This document shows positions 1-11,907 of a stretch of DNA of 64,000 nt, one piece after another. The notes under the pieces were generated by a model, which was given only the letters and a program-made list of their open reading frames with translations, ran no database searches and was not told the origin of the DNA. This stretch comes from Panagrolaimus kolymaensis (lineage: Eukaryota > Nematoda > Chromadorea > Rhabditida > Panagrolaimidae), in contig JAJQJQ010000012.1 in NCBI GenBank assembly GCA_028622995.1, positions 1,922,001 to 1,986,000 of the forward strand. Reading direction: 5' to 3'. Position 1 is the stretch's first letter. Each line of letters begins with the position of its first letter. The position numbers and the translations under genes are program-made.

Positions 1-153
1 CTAAGTCTTTGAAAGTCTTTTCAAAAGTCCCAATTTTTTGCAACGAAAACTCATCAAGTAGTTTGTGTAAGATTCTTTCAATGCTTGAATTTCAAAAAAA
101 TTGCAATTTTGCAACTTTCATTATTTTATTTAAAAAAGATAGTAATAACTTAC

Positions 154-914
154 TTTAAATTCAACAGCTTTCGCACTCAATTCTTGTAAAGTTGTTTTCA
201 ATGTAAAATATAGTGTTTGATCCCAATGTGGATTATCAGTTCCTCTAATGACATGAGTTTTTCTGCATTTGTTTCCAACCACAATTCTTACCATAGGATT
301 AAGTTCTTGTCCTTCAAAACCTTGTAATTCGATAGCATCGATAACTCTGATAGCAACCTAAAATTATTATGTATATAGTGGAATACTAAATGTGTAATAT
401 TACCGTGAATTTTGTCTTTTTATCTTGTGGAAGATCATCATTTACAGGTTTGCTCATTTCATTATCAAAAGCTAAATCCTTTCCACGATGTTTTCCTTGA
501 ACACTGCTCGCATCATCTGATTCCCATGAAGAGTTATCTTGAGATGTTGGTATTGAGTAAGGATCAGAACCCTAAAAATATTAATGTTTCAATAAACAAA
601 GAAGAAAAAAATCATACCTCTTTTTCTTCAGTTCCATCAGAAGTTTCAACAGGAGTTTCTGTATCACTTTCACGAGCTTTTTCATTACCACTGCTTTCGG
701 TATTTGATGAAGATTTACGCAATCTCTTAAATTTTCCAGCAATTTTTGAACGAAATCCATTGGTTTTAGGAGTGGCAGAAGTTTCAGTTCCATCACTTTC
801 ATATTGTTGCTCTTCTTCCTCTTCATCAGCGTTTTTTCCAAGTACTTTTTCCACTTTATTTTTCACCATCCGTTCAACAACTTTTTCTTTCGCTTTATTC
901 ACAACTTTTTTCAT
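154..914 (-). CDS. ferlin-like C2-domain protein, N-terminal part (runs off left edge)
   Basis: Three exons on the minus strand join in phase 0: 914-618, 571-404 and 357-154, each with GT/AG borders. Exon 1 begins at an ATG and encodes a Lys-rich start, a run of Glu and a Ser/Thr-rich acidic stretch; exon 2 is also low complexity. Exon 3 encodes a C2-type beta sandwich, with VAIRVIDAIELQGFEG, then NPMVRIVVGN, then DNPHWDQTLYFTL. That order matches the second C2 domain (C2B) of ferlins (FER-1, dysferlin, otoferlin), where a 'P-V-V-K-V' strand is followed by 'NP-FNE'. Ferlins are Ca2+-dependent membrane fusion and repair proteins anchored by a C-terminal helix. A usual C2A domain is not seen before this C2 domain; the disordered N-terminus takes its place. 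The rest of the gene lies to the left. Another C2 protein family remains possible. Confidence 0.6.
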
Positions 915-1430
915 TTTTGCGTTGACTTTGCAAATGACAAAAATGCAATAACTTTGCTTTTATTTATATTGTTTTTTTGCTCACTCTTAGAGTTATGCAA
1001 ATTTCATCCTTTCGAGAATGGTTTTTATTTTTTGAGCTGTTTTTCGGGATTTGAAAAAATTTTTAATGGCTACGAACTATGCTGTTGTTTAAATTTTCAC
1101 ATTTTTTTTGCAGCAAAACTAACTGATTGGGCGTCACCTTTTTTTCTTTAAGAAACCAAGCCAATTATCACAATCACATTGAATTGACGCTTCCATAAAA
1201 AGCTATTATAACGCGTATGAAAGCAGCTAATTATCGAAAAATCAAAGAGAAAAAAGAAAAAAGAATGCAATAAACTGATAACTTTGAACATTAAAAAAAA
1301 AGCAAACATCCATTTATTTTGATGTTACCTTCTTCTTCCAGAATGTTTGAAAAATCAATTTAACGTTTTTTAGCGTTTTACCATTTTAAATTTATTTTAA
1401 CTAACTTTGTCGTTTTAGACTATATCAACA

Positions 1431-2707
1431 ATGAAAAAAGTTGTAGTTGTTTTGGCCCTTGCCGCATTAGCAATTGCCACATCTCCTAGTTTTATGTTTG
1501 ATAATCTCATCGCATTAACTCCTCCAGAATATTTACCAAAATTATTTGGTGGCAATGCCGCTGTAGGCAATGAATGTCCCAATGAACAAATGATTCTCAA
1601 AGCTAATGTAAGCTTTTTTAAAAAGAGTTTGAATAATAAAATTGATAAAAATGCAAATCGATAATATTTTGTTTTGGATATTTTCGCTTTCTTTTTTTCT
1701 ACAGTATGACTTCCTTACATTTTTGAACCAGGCGATGCAGATGATTAGAAAAAAAATTCATTTTACTCCAAATCACAAACATTTTATAGACTGATTGGTT
1801 GATGTATCTTGGCATCAATACAGCGTACACATGGAAAAATGCAACAAGTCTTTGGGTTAAGATTAAAGATATGCTTAAAACCGATGATGTTAACGTTCTT
1901 CAAAAGGTTTGTCGCTCTCGAGATCTTTTTTATACCACTCTTGGGCAAGAAAATTATTATCATTGCATCAATATTTATGCCCTCATGCATTACACGCAGG
2001 ATTGGAATACTGCAGCTTATTATGTTCGAATGTGGTCTCAGTAAGTGCTTAATTTGAGGATTCACGAACCTAAAATAAAAAATATACTATTATAGCCTCG
2101 ACTTTATGTGCAACGTAGGTTATCAACGTAAGCAATTTTTTTATAAAATTTATAAAAATAAATGATGAGTTTTAGAATTTATGGATAAATCAACGTGGTC
2201 TTGCTTGGCATTACTTAATCAGAATGAAGGATGTAATACCGCTTATGTTAATGGAGTCACTGGACATTGGGATAATATGTGCCCGTAAGATTTTTTCTTT
2301 CTGAATTCATAGAAGCTTTGAATTTGCGTTTGTGAGCGGTCATAATAGGACTTTCTTGATAGTACGATTAAAGGGTGTTTCAAAAAGGATCAATATTTTT
2401 TTATTTCAAAATAAGTTTTACTCTACCGTATTTTTTTAAAGGATTAACTTTTTTCTTTTCGTTACAAGTCAGACGCAACAAACTGATTTCTCTGAAATAA
2501 GTAAGCCATACAAAATTTTCAGCTATGTTAAAAATTACACTCAATGCGTTAAACAAATGACTGATATTGGTTGCAACAAACCAGTAAGTTAATTTTATAA
2601 ATATTTTAATAAAATTCATTCAATCCTTTTAGAATGGTTATTTTGCTTGTGAAGATATCCGCCTTGGATATGGTGCTGAATGTGACATCCGTTGCCAAGT
2701 CAACTAA
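1431..2707 (+). CDS. secreted Cys-rich protein, T20D4.11-like (DUF19) domain
   Basis: Predicted exons are 1431-1607, 1790-2040, 2096-2127, 2176-2284, 2469-2583 and 2633-2707, giving 252 residues in continuous phase. The start carries a clear signal peptide (MKKVVVVLALAALAIA). About twelve cysteines follow, in the spacing of nematode DUF19/T20D4.11-like secreted proteins. Landmarks are ECPNEQ, KVCRSRD, YHC, FMC, WSC, EGC, NMC, YTQCVKQ, IGC, FACEDI, AECDIRC, and the aromatic-rich middle with YTQDWNTAAYYVRMW. The molecular function of this nematode-restricted family is unknown; it is expected to be extracellular and disulfide bonded. A short alternative exon around 1705-1731 (open, preceded by TTTCTACAG) would need a GC donor. 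An AATAAA polyadenylation signal lies near 2786. The gene is divergent from the ferlin-like gene, with about 500 bp between the two starts. Confidence 0.8.
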
Positions 2708-4755
2708 AAAATAATCAATTTTGAAAATTCGATTTGCATTTTTAATTCTTATTTTGGTAATAATCATTATACAATATTCTCGTGAATAATAAACAACTTT
2801 ATCTCTAACAAATATGTTCCTTATTTTTGGCATAAAAAGTTTCAGTATTTGTTCAAATTTTCTATCCTGAACCGAGAAAGCTGTCTGGTCTTAAACAACA
2901 ACAAAAAAGCAATAAGAATTCCAAATTAATGACGAAAAAAATCGACATTAAATTTTAAGTATTAGAAAGGCTTACAAATAAAGGATTAATTTGAGTTTTT
3001 CTCTTTTTACTTGCATGTTGAAAAGAAGATGCAACACACATAGATAGAGTCAAGAAATGTCATTTGAGATATCATATTTTTTGGGGATGTTTACATATAT
3101 ATATAAAATATGGATGAAGATTAAAATAGAACAAAAAAAAAATAATGTAACAAATAAGGACAGACTTATTATAATAATAAAAAAATAAGAAATGGAAACA
3201 TTGCTTCCTCATTAACTTTTTGAGAATTTTCTTTTTCTTTTTTCGTAGCCTTTTCTTTCATGCTTCATCGAAATATCTTTATTGTTAAAAAAATTAATTT
3301 TTTTATAACCGATTTACTCATAGACATTGTGACTTTGATGCTAAGTTTAAAAAATAGATTAATACCGAGTAAAAAATTAATTAATTTTGTTTATTTCAAG
3401 TTTTTTCCTCGATGAAAAAAAGCTCATAACTTAATTTTGAGAAAAAGAAAGTTCGGATGAGAGAAGAAGAAGCCGACGTTCCATTTTTGTGTGTGTTTTT
3501 GTTCATTGTTTGCGTTTCACACATTTTGTGGTTAAAACTTTTTTGTTTGCTAAGAAAAGCTTCTAAAAAATATAATATTAAGACATGGATCCTTTTGATT
3601 AACTTACTTATCCATACTTATTTATTTTCTTCAATCCAACAACTTTTTTTTCTTTTGAGAGCATTCGGCGTCGGTATTTCCCTGGATAGTTTTCTTTCAT
3701 ATTGACATTATCCTTTCTCGTCTCCATTTTTATATATAAAAAGGAGTACATTGCTAACAATGGGAAGTGTTGTTCGTATTTTTTGCTCCTTATTAATATA
3801 TTAAAATTATGAGGCTTCGGATTATCATTATCTGGTGTCACAATGGCTTCGAGATTTTTATAAGCGAAGTTTTATGGAAGTAATTTTTCATTTATTAAAA
3901 ATTGCTTTGATATATTTTTGTTCAAAAAGCAGACGCTTGTTTACAAAATTAGCTAAATAATATTTTACGTTTCAAAGTTATTATTTAGCTAATTTCTCTA
4001 TAATAGCCTCTTTCTCAGAAGAAACTAGTTAGGAAAAAAGTGTTTGTTTCCTCATCTACAAATTTACAAATTTGAAGAAAAAGCATACATGCAAAATAGA
4101 CGAAGAAATAAAAAGCTCGCTCGAGGCATAACTTTACTTTCTTTATTTTTCCGGGTTCTCTTCGTTCACTTAATTTTTTTGCTGTTTTTTGTTTTTATTT
4201 GTTAATCATCATCAAAGAATGCGGATAAAATAAACTTTTTCATTTTGCAAAAGTGAAACTTTATTTTTGCAGTTAAAAGTTTTTTGTTGTTGTTTTGTGG
4301 CTTCAAAAAAGGACATCGACTAAAAAAGGAAGCAACTATAGGCTATAACCAATTTTCTTTTAACTTTAAAATTTAATAAAAGAAAATACTAGGGCTTGGT
4401 CTTTGTTTATATCTTTTCTTTTTTTGAAAATAATTTGCAACTTAGTAACCGAATGTCTTTGTTTTATGAATTAGCAACAATGATTCAAACTTTTTAATTG
4501 TTTAAAAATAGGAGTGAATTTTCTGATAGTATTTATTTTGTTTTTATCGGAAGCTTACAAATTTTTTAAAACTTACGTGTGTTTCGTTATTGACCAAATT
4601 TAATTGGTAATTAAAAAGTATTTTGCAAGAAAAAAATTATTGTCTTCATAGTTTTCCGAATTTTTTTGTTGTGGTTTTTTTTACTATGGCTTAAAAGTAA
4701 AAAAATTATGTAAATGGTAGTTAAAAAGAAAGGGCATTATAGGTAATTATTTGGA
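2708..4755. other. AT-rich spacer, no gene seen
   Basis: Apart from the 3' end of the DUF19 gene and one small hairpin (3946-3996), I see only A/T-rich sequence with poly-T and poly-A runs. The open frames are short, low complexity and lack splice-linked partners. Confidence 0.6.
3946..3996. repeat. short inverted repeat (hairpin)
   Basis: AAATTAGCTAAATAATA at 3946-3962 is matched by its reverse complement near 3979-3996, with a loop of about 16 bases. There is no flanking duplication. It could be a chance AT hairpin or a relic of a small element. Confidence 0.4.
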
Positions 4756-4763
4756 GTGAGGAG

Positions 4764-5062
4764 CAGTGTTGTCACGCCGCCGCCGCCGACGGCGATACAA
4801 AAAATTAAGTTTTATAAATAACCAAAGGGATAACCAAGGCAATCTTTTTTTCAGAAATTTCTAAATTCAACATGATTTCTTGTTTGGTATATTTATTTGT
4901 CGATATTTGAGCATTCCAGAGAGATATGAGGACTAAGCAATAACGTTCTAATTTTTTTCCAAAAAATTTAAAAAATCCAAAGGGTCCTCCCTTTGGTAAA
5001 GTTTGTACTACAATTAACGCCGCCGGCAGCGGCGGCGATGAATTAAAAATATGACAACACTG
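4764..5062. mobile_element. non-autonomous hAT-type MITE, 299 bp, with 8-bp target duplication
   Basis: The element begins CAGTGTTGTCA and ends with the exact reverse complement TGACAACACTG. It is flanked on both sides by the identical 8-bp direct repeat GTGAGGAG (4756-4763 and 5063-5070). CAG-starting terminal repeats with 8-bp target duplications are the signature of hAT-superfamily transposons. Subterminal GC-rich blocks of CGCCGCCG type stand out from the AT-rich surroundings, at about 4775-4795 and 5018-5038. There is no transposase inside, so it would have to be moved in trans. The perfect target duplication suggests a fairly recent insertion. Confidence 0.88.
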
Positions 5063-5070
5063 GTGAGGAG

Positions 5071-8000
5071 AAAAACAAAGTTGCAAAAACTTACCTTTGA
5101 ATTATGATAGTTGCCAAAAATATATAAGCTAGTATCAAATATTCAGAAATAATATAGTAGCTTTTCTAAAAAATTAAGATGATGTTTCTTTTTATAATGA
5201 TTTTGTAAACACACGAATTTATTTGATTTAGCTTACAAATCTTTCTAATAAACGATGATACAGTTTTGTTTGGTTGAAATTTTTTTCTATGGACTTTTTC
5301 AGGTCTGTGAAGAAAAAAAAATTTCAACTTTGAAATAATACCATCTTTCCATTTTATTTTTCCTCCTACATAAATGTCAATGTTAAAAGATTACCAAAAA
5401 AGCAATAAATAATACATACATCCTTTTTTTGACTTTCTTGTTGTGCCTTCTCTTTTTTAGTTCTTCCATAAATAAATTTCACTACTACTAGCATTGCTTC
5501 TTTTCTGTGATGTTGCGAAGAAAGAAGAGGTCAATGTTATTCAAACTACCATTTTCTCACAGGGTTTTTTTTGTCTTTTCTTTTTTTAAATGTTTTTTTA
5601 GGGGAGTTGCAAAAAGATTTACGTTTTTATTGAATTTGACTTTTTGTGGTGTTGAATATTGGCGTCTAAACTTTTTTTTTCTTCATAAAAAATCTGTTTT
5701 TAAGTTTAATCTTATTTTCTGTTTTCTTAAATATTTTTTAAGATTAATTTTTAAGATTTAAATTTGCATTATTGTAGTAGTAGCTATTATTGGGAGAGTT
5801 GTAATGGTGCTAATATATGTATTTGGTTGATGTTCTTTTAATCTTTGATGAAAAGTTATATTTATTCTTAAAATATTTATATTGACCTTTCATTCACTGT
5901 AGATTCCATAAATATTAAAAAAAAATTTATTACGTAAAAAACGTTTAAAAAATTTTTCGCAGGTTTTATGTCATTTTTTATACCCAAAGTTTTTTGGTTC
6001 TTTTAAAATTTAGAAAGTTTAGCTTTTTGAACTTTCGAATAGTTCGGGATATTCAGAAGCAATTATATTCTGCAACCCAAATAGTGATTCAATTCACAAA
6101 ATTTATGTTTTTTGTTTACTAAAAAATTTATAACTATTTAGGAAATTACTTATTAGCAATAATTTATTTTGTTTAGAGTAAAATGGTTTGAAACCGGAGA
6201 TCATTTATACAATTATCTAATTTTTTCTAAAAACTTAAAAAAACGGTCTTTAATTCAGATGGAAACAATATAAAATGTTTTATGAACACCATGCTCTTGT
6301 TTTGATAATTATTAGTTGCTGCTTCCTTCCACCCTCTTTTATTTTTTCATATTTTGTTTCTAAATTAGGTTCATTTTTGTGTATATTTCAAGTTGTGAGT
6401 TGTGCCTTCTCGCATTTCCCTCACTCGAAATACGTTCAAATATCTCCAAGTTTTTACCCAGATTCATTTGACTCATCTTTAAAACATACTTCCCGAATGG
6501 GTGTTAATCATATTAGAAGAAATATCTGTTTACAGCTTAGACAAGGCTTAAATTTTTTAACATTATTTTTAAAAAAAATCTGATTTTGCGTTTTATCACA
6601 AAATTATTAAACTTTTGTAGATATAAAATCGTAAAATCATGCATGCTTTTTATTTTTTCTATTAAAAACATGTTACTTTTGTATTTATTTTTTACAACTT
6701 GTTGAAATTGAAATATTTTTTTCTTCCGTAAACGTGTAGTTTGTAAACTTTTCTTCTCTCTTTTTCCTTTAATTTTTATATATTTTTCTATCAAAGCTGA
6801 AGCATCCTTTTTTACAAGCGAAAAAAAGCAAGCGGCGATCAGAGCAAACAAGCAAGCAAGCCAGGAATTTTTGACATCATTTATCTTGTTGGCGGTCTCT
6901 CATGACTTGCTTTTTATCTTAGCTTGCTTTGATTAAAAATAATTAATTAGCTGTCGATTTTCATTCAAGCTTTAACAACACTTTTTTTCCTTCTTTCGCT
7001 TTAAATGAAATGACAAAAACACATTTTTAATGTGTTTTTCTTTTTTCAGTTAAAAGTTTTTAAATTTTTTTGAGTGAAGAGAAAAGTTGAAAAAAAAGCT
7101 TGAATTGCCGGTTTCGATGTCGATCGAAGTTGTGAAATAAAGTAAAAGCATACATGTTTTCTAACAGCAAATTTTTATGTTCTAATTTATTTATTTTTCT
7201 TCCGCGCTTTCATAGCTTCAAACTTTTCCTCGAGGATATGTTATTTTCCTTTACCTTAAAAATGTATCTGCGTAAAAAGAGTGTTTATAGTCTCTAGACT
7301 AAAGTTGCCATTTATTCAAACATTTTTTCCCTCCAACATTATTTATTTTTTCTTTTTTCGGTGTAAAAATTCTTTAATCTTAAAAACTTTATTGAATTTC
7401 ATAACAATTTTATTATTATTTATTATTCCTTTGAGACGACTAATCAATTTACTGCGGGTTTTTTTCATGTCGCGGCGGCGACTGGCTTCTTTGGTCATTT
7501 TTTATTTTTAAAAACAAATTTTCCAAACTTTTTTTAATAAACAAAAAAACATACATACATTTTTTTCTTTCGGGAGTTAGCGTTTATCTTTTTGAAGTTT
7601 TCCAAGAAAACAAACTACAGGAAATACGATTCTTTGTTATATTTTTTGTTTTATTGCGTGTTTAATTTTTTCTTGTCGATAGCGCCAAATAAAAAATCTA
7701 AAGCATTTTTCCTTCCCAAATTGTTGGAAGTTTTTGGATTGGTTATTTATATTTGAGTTTTTGGGAAGTAAAATAAAAGCAAAACTTGATGACAACGAAT
7801 GTATTTTTTATTGTTGTGAGATATGTTAAAAATAGAATATGTTGTCTTTTTAGTCACCATATTCCTTGGTTAAAATTTGTCAATAAAAAAAACATTTTTT
7901 AAATTGTTTCATATAGTTTTCTCCTTTTTAATTTTTTTTAACTTTCTCTAACATTGTACCTTCAAATTTACTACCTTTATGAATTACACTACGCTTTAAC

Positions 8001-9940
8001 TAATATTTAATTGTCTCAGCGGACACAAAAGAAAAAACTTCCTCCTTTTTTACACTACAAGAGCATTGGGGCCCACCTTCGGTGGTCCCTCACAACTTTT
8101 TTATTAACAAACATAAACACTTTTCGAATAAGAAACATAACACTTTTCATTGACAAAAATAACGTTATGGAATTCTTTTGTTTTAGAAAAGGATGAAAAA
8201 AAGGAGATGGTTAAGAAATAATATTTTATGATTAATTTGGTGTGAGTAGTAAAGAAGATGGGGATTTCTTATGGTAAACGTGTGACTGTGACAGAAACTG
8301 GGCCTAAACACACGATTTTTTAGACAAACGTTTTAAAACGCGCAAACATGAAATTTCATATGAGGCGCAAATTTTAACCACCCTTTTAATCTAATTCAGT
8401 TTAATTTCACATGTTTGAAATCAACATTTTAAAATACCTTTACATATAAACATTTCATTCCATTTCAATACTAAAGTCACACTACTTAAAATAATTCTTC
8501 GGGTGGCTTACATCAAATTTAAATACCTTTCTAGGGGGGCTTCGCCCCCAACGCAAGCGTAACTTCTCATCAATTACTTCAGCGAGTTCCGATTTGCGCC
8601 TTCTGGCTCCACTTTCATGTTTATCCTTTCTGCTTCCAAGCATATTCCTTCGTACAATTACTCCTTTTTCGAAATTAATAATGGGCCCTACGGGCCCCAT
8701 CCCATCCATTTTCATTGCTTCCATTATCAATTATTGTATTTCCAAAATCACATTTTTATAAATCCGGGAACATTTTGATTTTTCGGTCTCGCATTTCATT
8801 ATTCTGATATGCGTCACCATCCTTTTGAAGCCCATTTTCATTACTCTATTTTCGTGTCCACCTACTTCCACACATTCTTAGTTGCAATAAAATTTTCTTA
8901 AATTTCCCAAACATCTTGAAATAACACTATAACACTTTATTACACCTCACTTCAAAAAATTATTTAAATCGAGCATTTCTTTAAACACCCTCCGGCAAAC
9001 CATTTCATCATGCCCAATTACTTCTTCAACCATAACCGCTCTCATTCTTACCAAATTACAGTAAAACATCTCGAAAAGAAAATTAACGTTTCCAAAAAAT
9101 CCCACGCTTCTTCCTTTCATCAAACACAAAGAGAAACATTCGTGTCGAGAAATTTTTCGATTATGAAAATTTAAAACGCATGTCCTGAATCGGCCATCTC
9201 GATTCCGAAGAATGAAATTCACATATTCGGAATCAGCGTAAAAAACTGCATATGACGTGCTAGACACATTTCAATTTGCTAGGGGACACCACATTGACAG
9301 ACAAACAAACAGACAGACATACATTCTCACTTTACATAGGTAGACAATGTAAGCCACCTTTAAACTTACTATATATATATATATTTTAAAACTCACATGG
9401 CATGGCGCCTAGCCAACTTATTCATTCATAATAATAATACCCTTTAAAGGGCATGAAAATAATGTCATTTTTTTTTATTTATATTTGCCAAAACCTTTTC
9501 CTTTGAGAATTAATTTATTGTAGGTATTTTTCAATTTTCAAGTCACCATCAGTTTACGTATGTTTTTTTGTTTTTTGTTTTGTTTTGATCTTCTTTTGTT
9601 TACACACATTCATTCTTCAAGAAATTTAGATAGGAAAAGCCGTTCATTTTTTCTCGCTGACTTAATGTTATCTTTTATTTTTGTGCCATCTTTTTTTCCA
9701 TTGTAGCCATATTCTTTATTTTTTTATGAAACATAATTAAACCCATTTTTTGAGTCATTTTTCTATTTTCTTTCTTTTTTGAGTAATGAGAGATGCCCAT
9801 TTTTTGATGCCCATGTTTGTTTGTTTGTTTAGCTCTCATCGACGTCTCAAAGAAAAGTGTCATTTTTTTGTCATCGAACGTTTCTATAATTAAAAAAACA
9901 CAACAAAGAACACATAATTAAAATTAAGAATTTTTTAGGC
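5071..9940. other. AT-rich spacer before receptor gene A
   Basis: No gene can be supported here. The open frames are poly-Phe/Lys shadows of T- and A-rich sequence. The only structured part is the GC-hairpin region at 8060-9370, described separately. Sequence just upstream of 9941 may hold the promoter of the receptor gene. Confidence 0.55.
8060..9370 (-). mobile_element. possible degraded transposable element with GC-rich hairpins
   Basis: Three compact GC hairpins break the AT-rich background: CCACC-TTC-GGTGG near 8072-8085, GGGGGC-TTC-GCCCCC near 8534-8549, and a GGGCCC-based palindrome near 8683-8701. Two minus-strand open frames (9267-8947 and 8730-8482) have normal, non-repetitive amino-acid composition, unlike the surrounding random frames. 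Neither has an ATG-led family match that I recognise. A GACAGACA-type tandem tract lies at 9294-9325, at the 5' side of those frames. This mix suggests a decayed element, but I cannot name its class and see no terminal repeats or target duplication. Confidence 0.3.
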
Positions 9941-11651
9941 ATGATAAATGGAACCAACGATCTGCTTAATTTGACTACAGAAGTGCCATTAGAATTTACA
10001 GATACCATTGAAAGAACTTCCATAGAATTGGTAAATTCCACAAAGACGCATAAACGTTTTAATATCAAAGTTTCAGATAGAAATATATATATTATCGATA
10101 TGTTTTGTGATAGGAGCTCCATTAAATTTAATATCATTTTATAAACTTTCTAAAAGTTTTCGAAATTCTAAAAATCCATCCACTTCAAGAAATAACAACA
10201 ATTCAGGAAATTCACAAATAAATTTATTAAGAATTCATTTAAATATTGCTGATTTAATGACTTTATTTATTTATACCACATCTCAAATAGGTTGGCTATT
10301 AACAACTCAATGGTTGGGCGGAGATTTCCTATGTAGAATTATTAAATTCTTTTATACTTTTGTTTTTTATTTAACTTCTTTTGTTATTGTTTGCATTGCT
10401 GTGGATCGAGTATTTGGTGCATACAAATTAAGGTATGTGTGAAATTAGAAGGAAAATAACATGGTTAATATATTTTATTTAGTAGCTTTAAAGCATCAAA
10501 ATTGGCATTTAAACGATGTCAAAAAATGTTAATTATTGCTTGGGGTTTTGCCTCTCTTCTTTCCCTTCCACAATTATATATTTTTGGTGTTGTTTCTCCA
10601 CCAGATATGCCTGGATTTCGGTAATTTTAATTCTGACTAAATTTATTCTGACTTGTTTATTACAGACAATGTGCACCTATTTGGATGTCAATGAAATCAC
10701 AAATTGAGCACCAAGCAAATTACCCAGGAATCACGCACTCTAAAAAATCAATACTTTGGGAAGAATGGATTCAAATAAGCCTTTGGGAAACTTTTTATAA
10801 CATCTGTCATTTACTCTTTGTTTTTTGGCTACCTGCCTTGATTATTGCTGTTTCATATATTTCGATTCTTTGCATACTTAAATCATTTTCTCGACAACCT
10901 GCAGAATTGTTTGATGAAATGACTTCGAGAACTTCAATATTTTCTATGATATTTTCTTCCAAACCTGCTGCGGCTAAATTTATTGATTTGAATTCTAATT
11001 CAAGCACTTACAATGAAGTCGAACCAGATGAATTCACTTCTCGATCTTTACCAGCTGTTGTGTTAAAACAAAATCAAGCCATAACAGCAAAGCGATCCTG
11101 CGAAAATTTTAAACGCATGGGTTCATCGTTGCCTGAAAGAAGGTAACTTATAAAAGTGAAATCCATAAGCGTCATAGATAAATTTTTTAGGAGTCTCATG
11201 TTTAGTACTTCCATTGAAAAATATAATTATCAGCGATCACAATCAGAGCAGCTGAAACCAAATATTTTAAATCGTAGCATAATTCAGCAGAGTCGATCTG
11301 GAAGCAAAATTGGTCCGATGGCAATGCAAACTATTGCTCGAGCAAGACAGGTGCGGCGATTTTTTATTATTATTTTGTGTTTAGTAAATAAATTTCTGCA
11401 TTTCCAATGTTTTATGAAATTTGTTTTTTTAGAAAACTAAAAAGCAAGCAGCATTTATTTTGATTGCATACTTAACTCTTTGGACTCCATATAATCTTTT
11501 TGCAATTATTAATATTTTTGTAGCCCATGAATCTCGTGGTTATTTCATCAATCGAATCATGGATTTTACTCCTTTTCTTAATTCTCTCATTGTTGTTAAT
11601 TCTCTGGTGAATCCTCTCATTTACGGTGTATTTGATAAAGTTCAGGGTTAA
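9941..11651 (+). CDS. rhodopsin-family GPCR, GnRH/AKH-receptor-like (copy A)
   Basis: Exons are 9941-10030, 10077-10432, 10483-10620, 10666-11142, 11191-11350 and 11433-11651, giving 479 residues. The extracellular N-terminus has N-glycosylation sites (NGT, NLT). TM1 begins at IEIYILSICFVIG. TM2 contains NIADL, TM3 ends in DRV in place of DRY, and extracellular loop 2 contains the CAPIW cysteine. TM5 is YNICHLLFVFWLP. Intracellular loop 3 is long and Ser-rich and ends with RARQKTKKQA. TM6 has LWTPYN and TM7 NSLVNPLIYG. The RAR-K-K entry to TM6, the YN-HLLF TM5 and the W-T-P-Y box point to the AKH/GnRH (gnrr) branch of peptide receptors. The protein stops about ten residues after NPLIYG, so it has almost no C-tail. 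Its inverted paralog lies 1 kb downstream. Family assignment is firm; the ligand class is inferred. Confidence 0.8.
10071..10624 (+). repeat. inverted-repeat arm A: near-identical to 13645-14198
   Basis: Reading this tract against the reverse complement of 13645-14198, I found the two 554-bp sequences identical except at 10554 (C here, T in the other copy; Ser versus Phe). The tract starts at the last bases of intron 1 (TTTCAG), covers exon 2, the whole intron 2 and exon 3, and stops four bases into intron 3. Outside it the introns are unalignable and the exons visibly diverged. Confidence 0.92.
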
Positions 11652-11737
11652 AATAAGGTTAATATCGTTTACACCTAAAATTTCGGTACTTTATGTTAAC
11701 TTTTTTTCATACCATTGCTGTCTATTAATTTTATATA

Positions 11738-11907
11738 TAAGACGCCGATATTTAAAAAAATTTTGTGCAGCACAAAATTACTCACTTTTTTGAAAAAGTG
11801 TCTCTTTTGCCAAAAAAATCAATTGAAAAAAATGGCAAAAGAGACACTTTTTCAAAAAAGTGAGGAATTTTGTGCTGCACAAAATTTTTTTAAATATCGG
11901 CGTCTTA
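11738..11907. mobile_element. palindromic MITE with TA target duplication, 170 bp (copy 1)
   Basis: The whole element is an inverted repeat centred on CAATTG. It begins TAAGACGCCGATATTT and ends with the reverse complement, flanked by TA on each side. One difference between the arms was seen (ACTCAC versus CCTCAC). This is the form of the palindromic TA-duplication elements known in nematodes, which are thought to be mobilised by Tc1/mariner-type transposases. It would fold into a stem of roughly 80 bp. A second copy is at 15122-15291. Confidence 0.85.

Noticed and set aside
6827..6870. CAAGCAAGCAAGC repeats
   Set aside because: Short simple repeat with no array structure; not a CRISPR or satellite.
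10016..10144. Continuation of the first receptor exon past 10030 in the N-terminal frame
   Set aside because: Copy B shows the intron ending at TTTCAG before ATAGAAATA. The GTAAAT donor at 10031 gives the matching TM1 frame.
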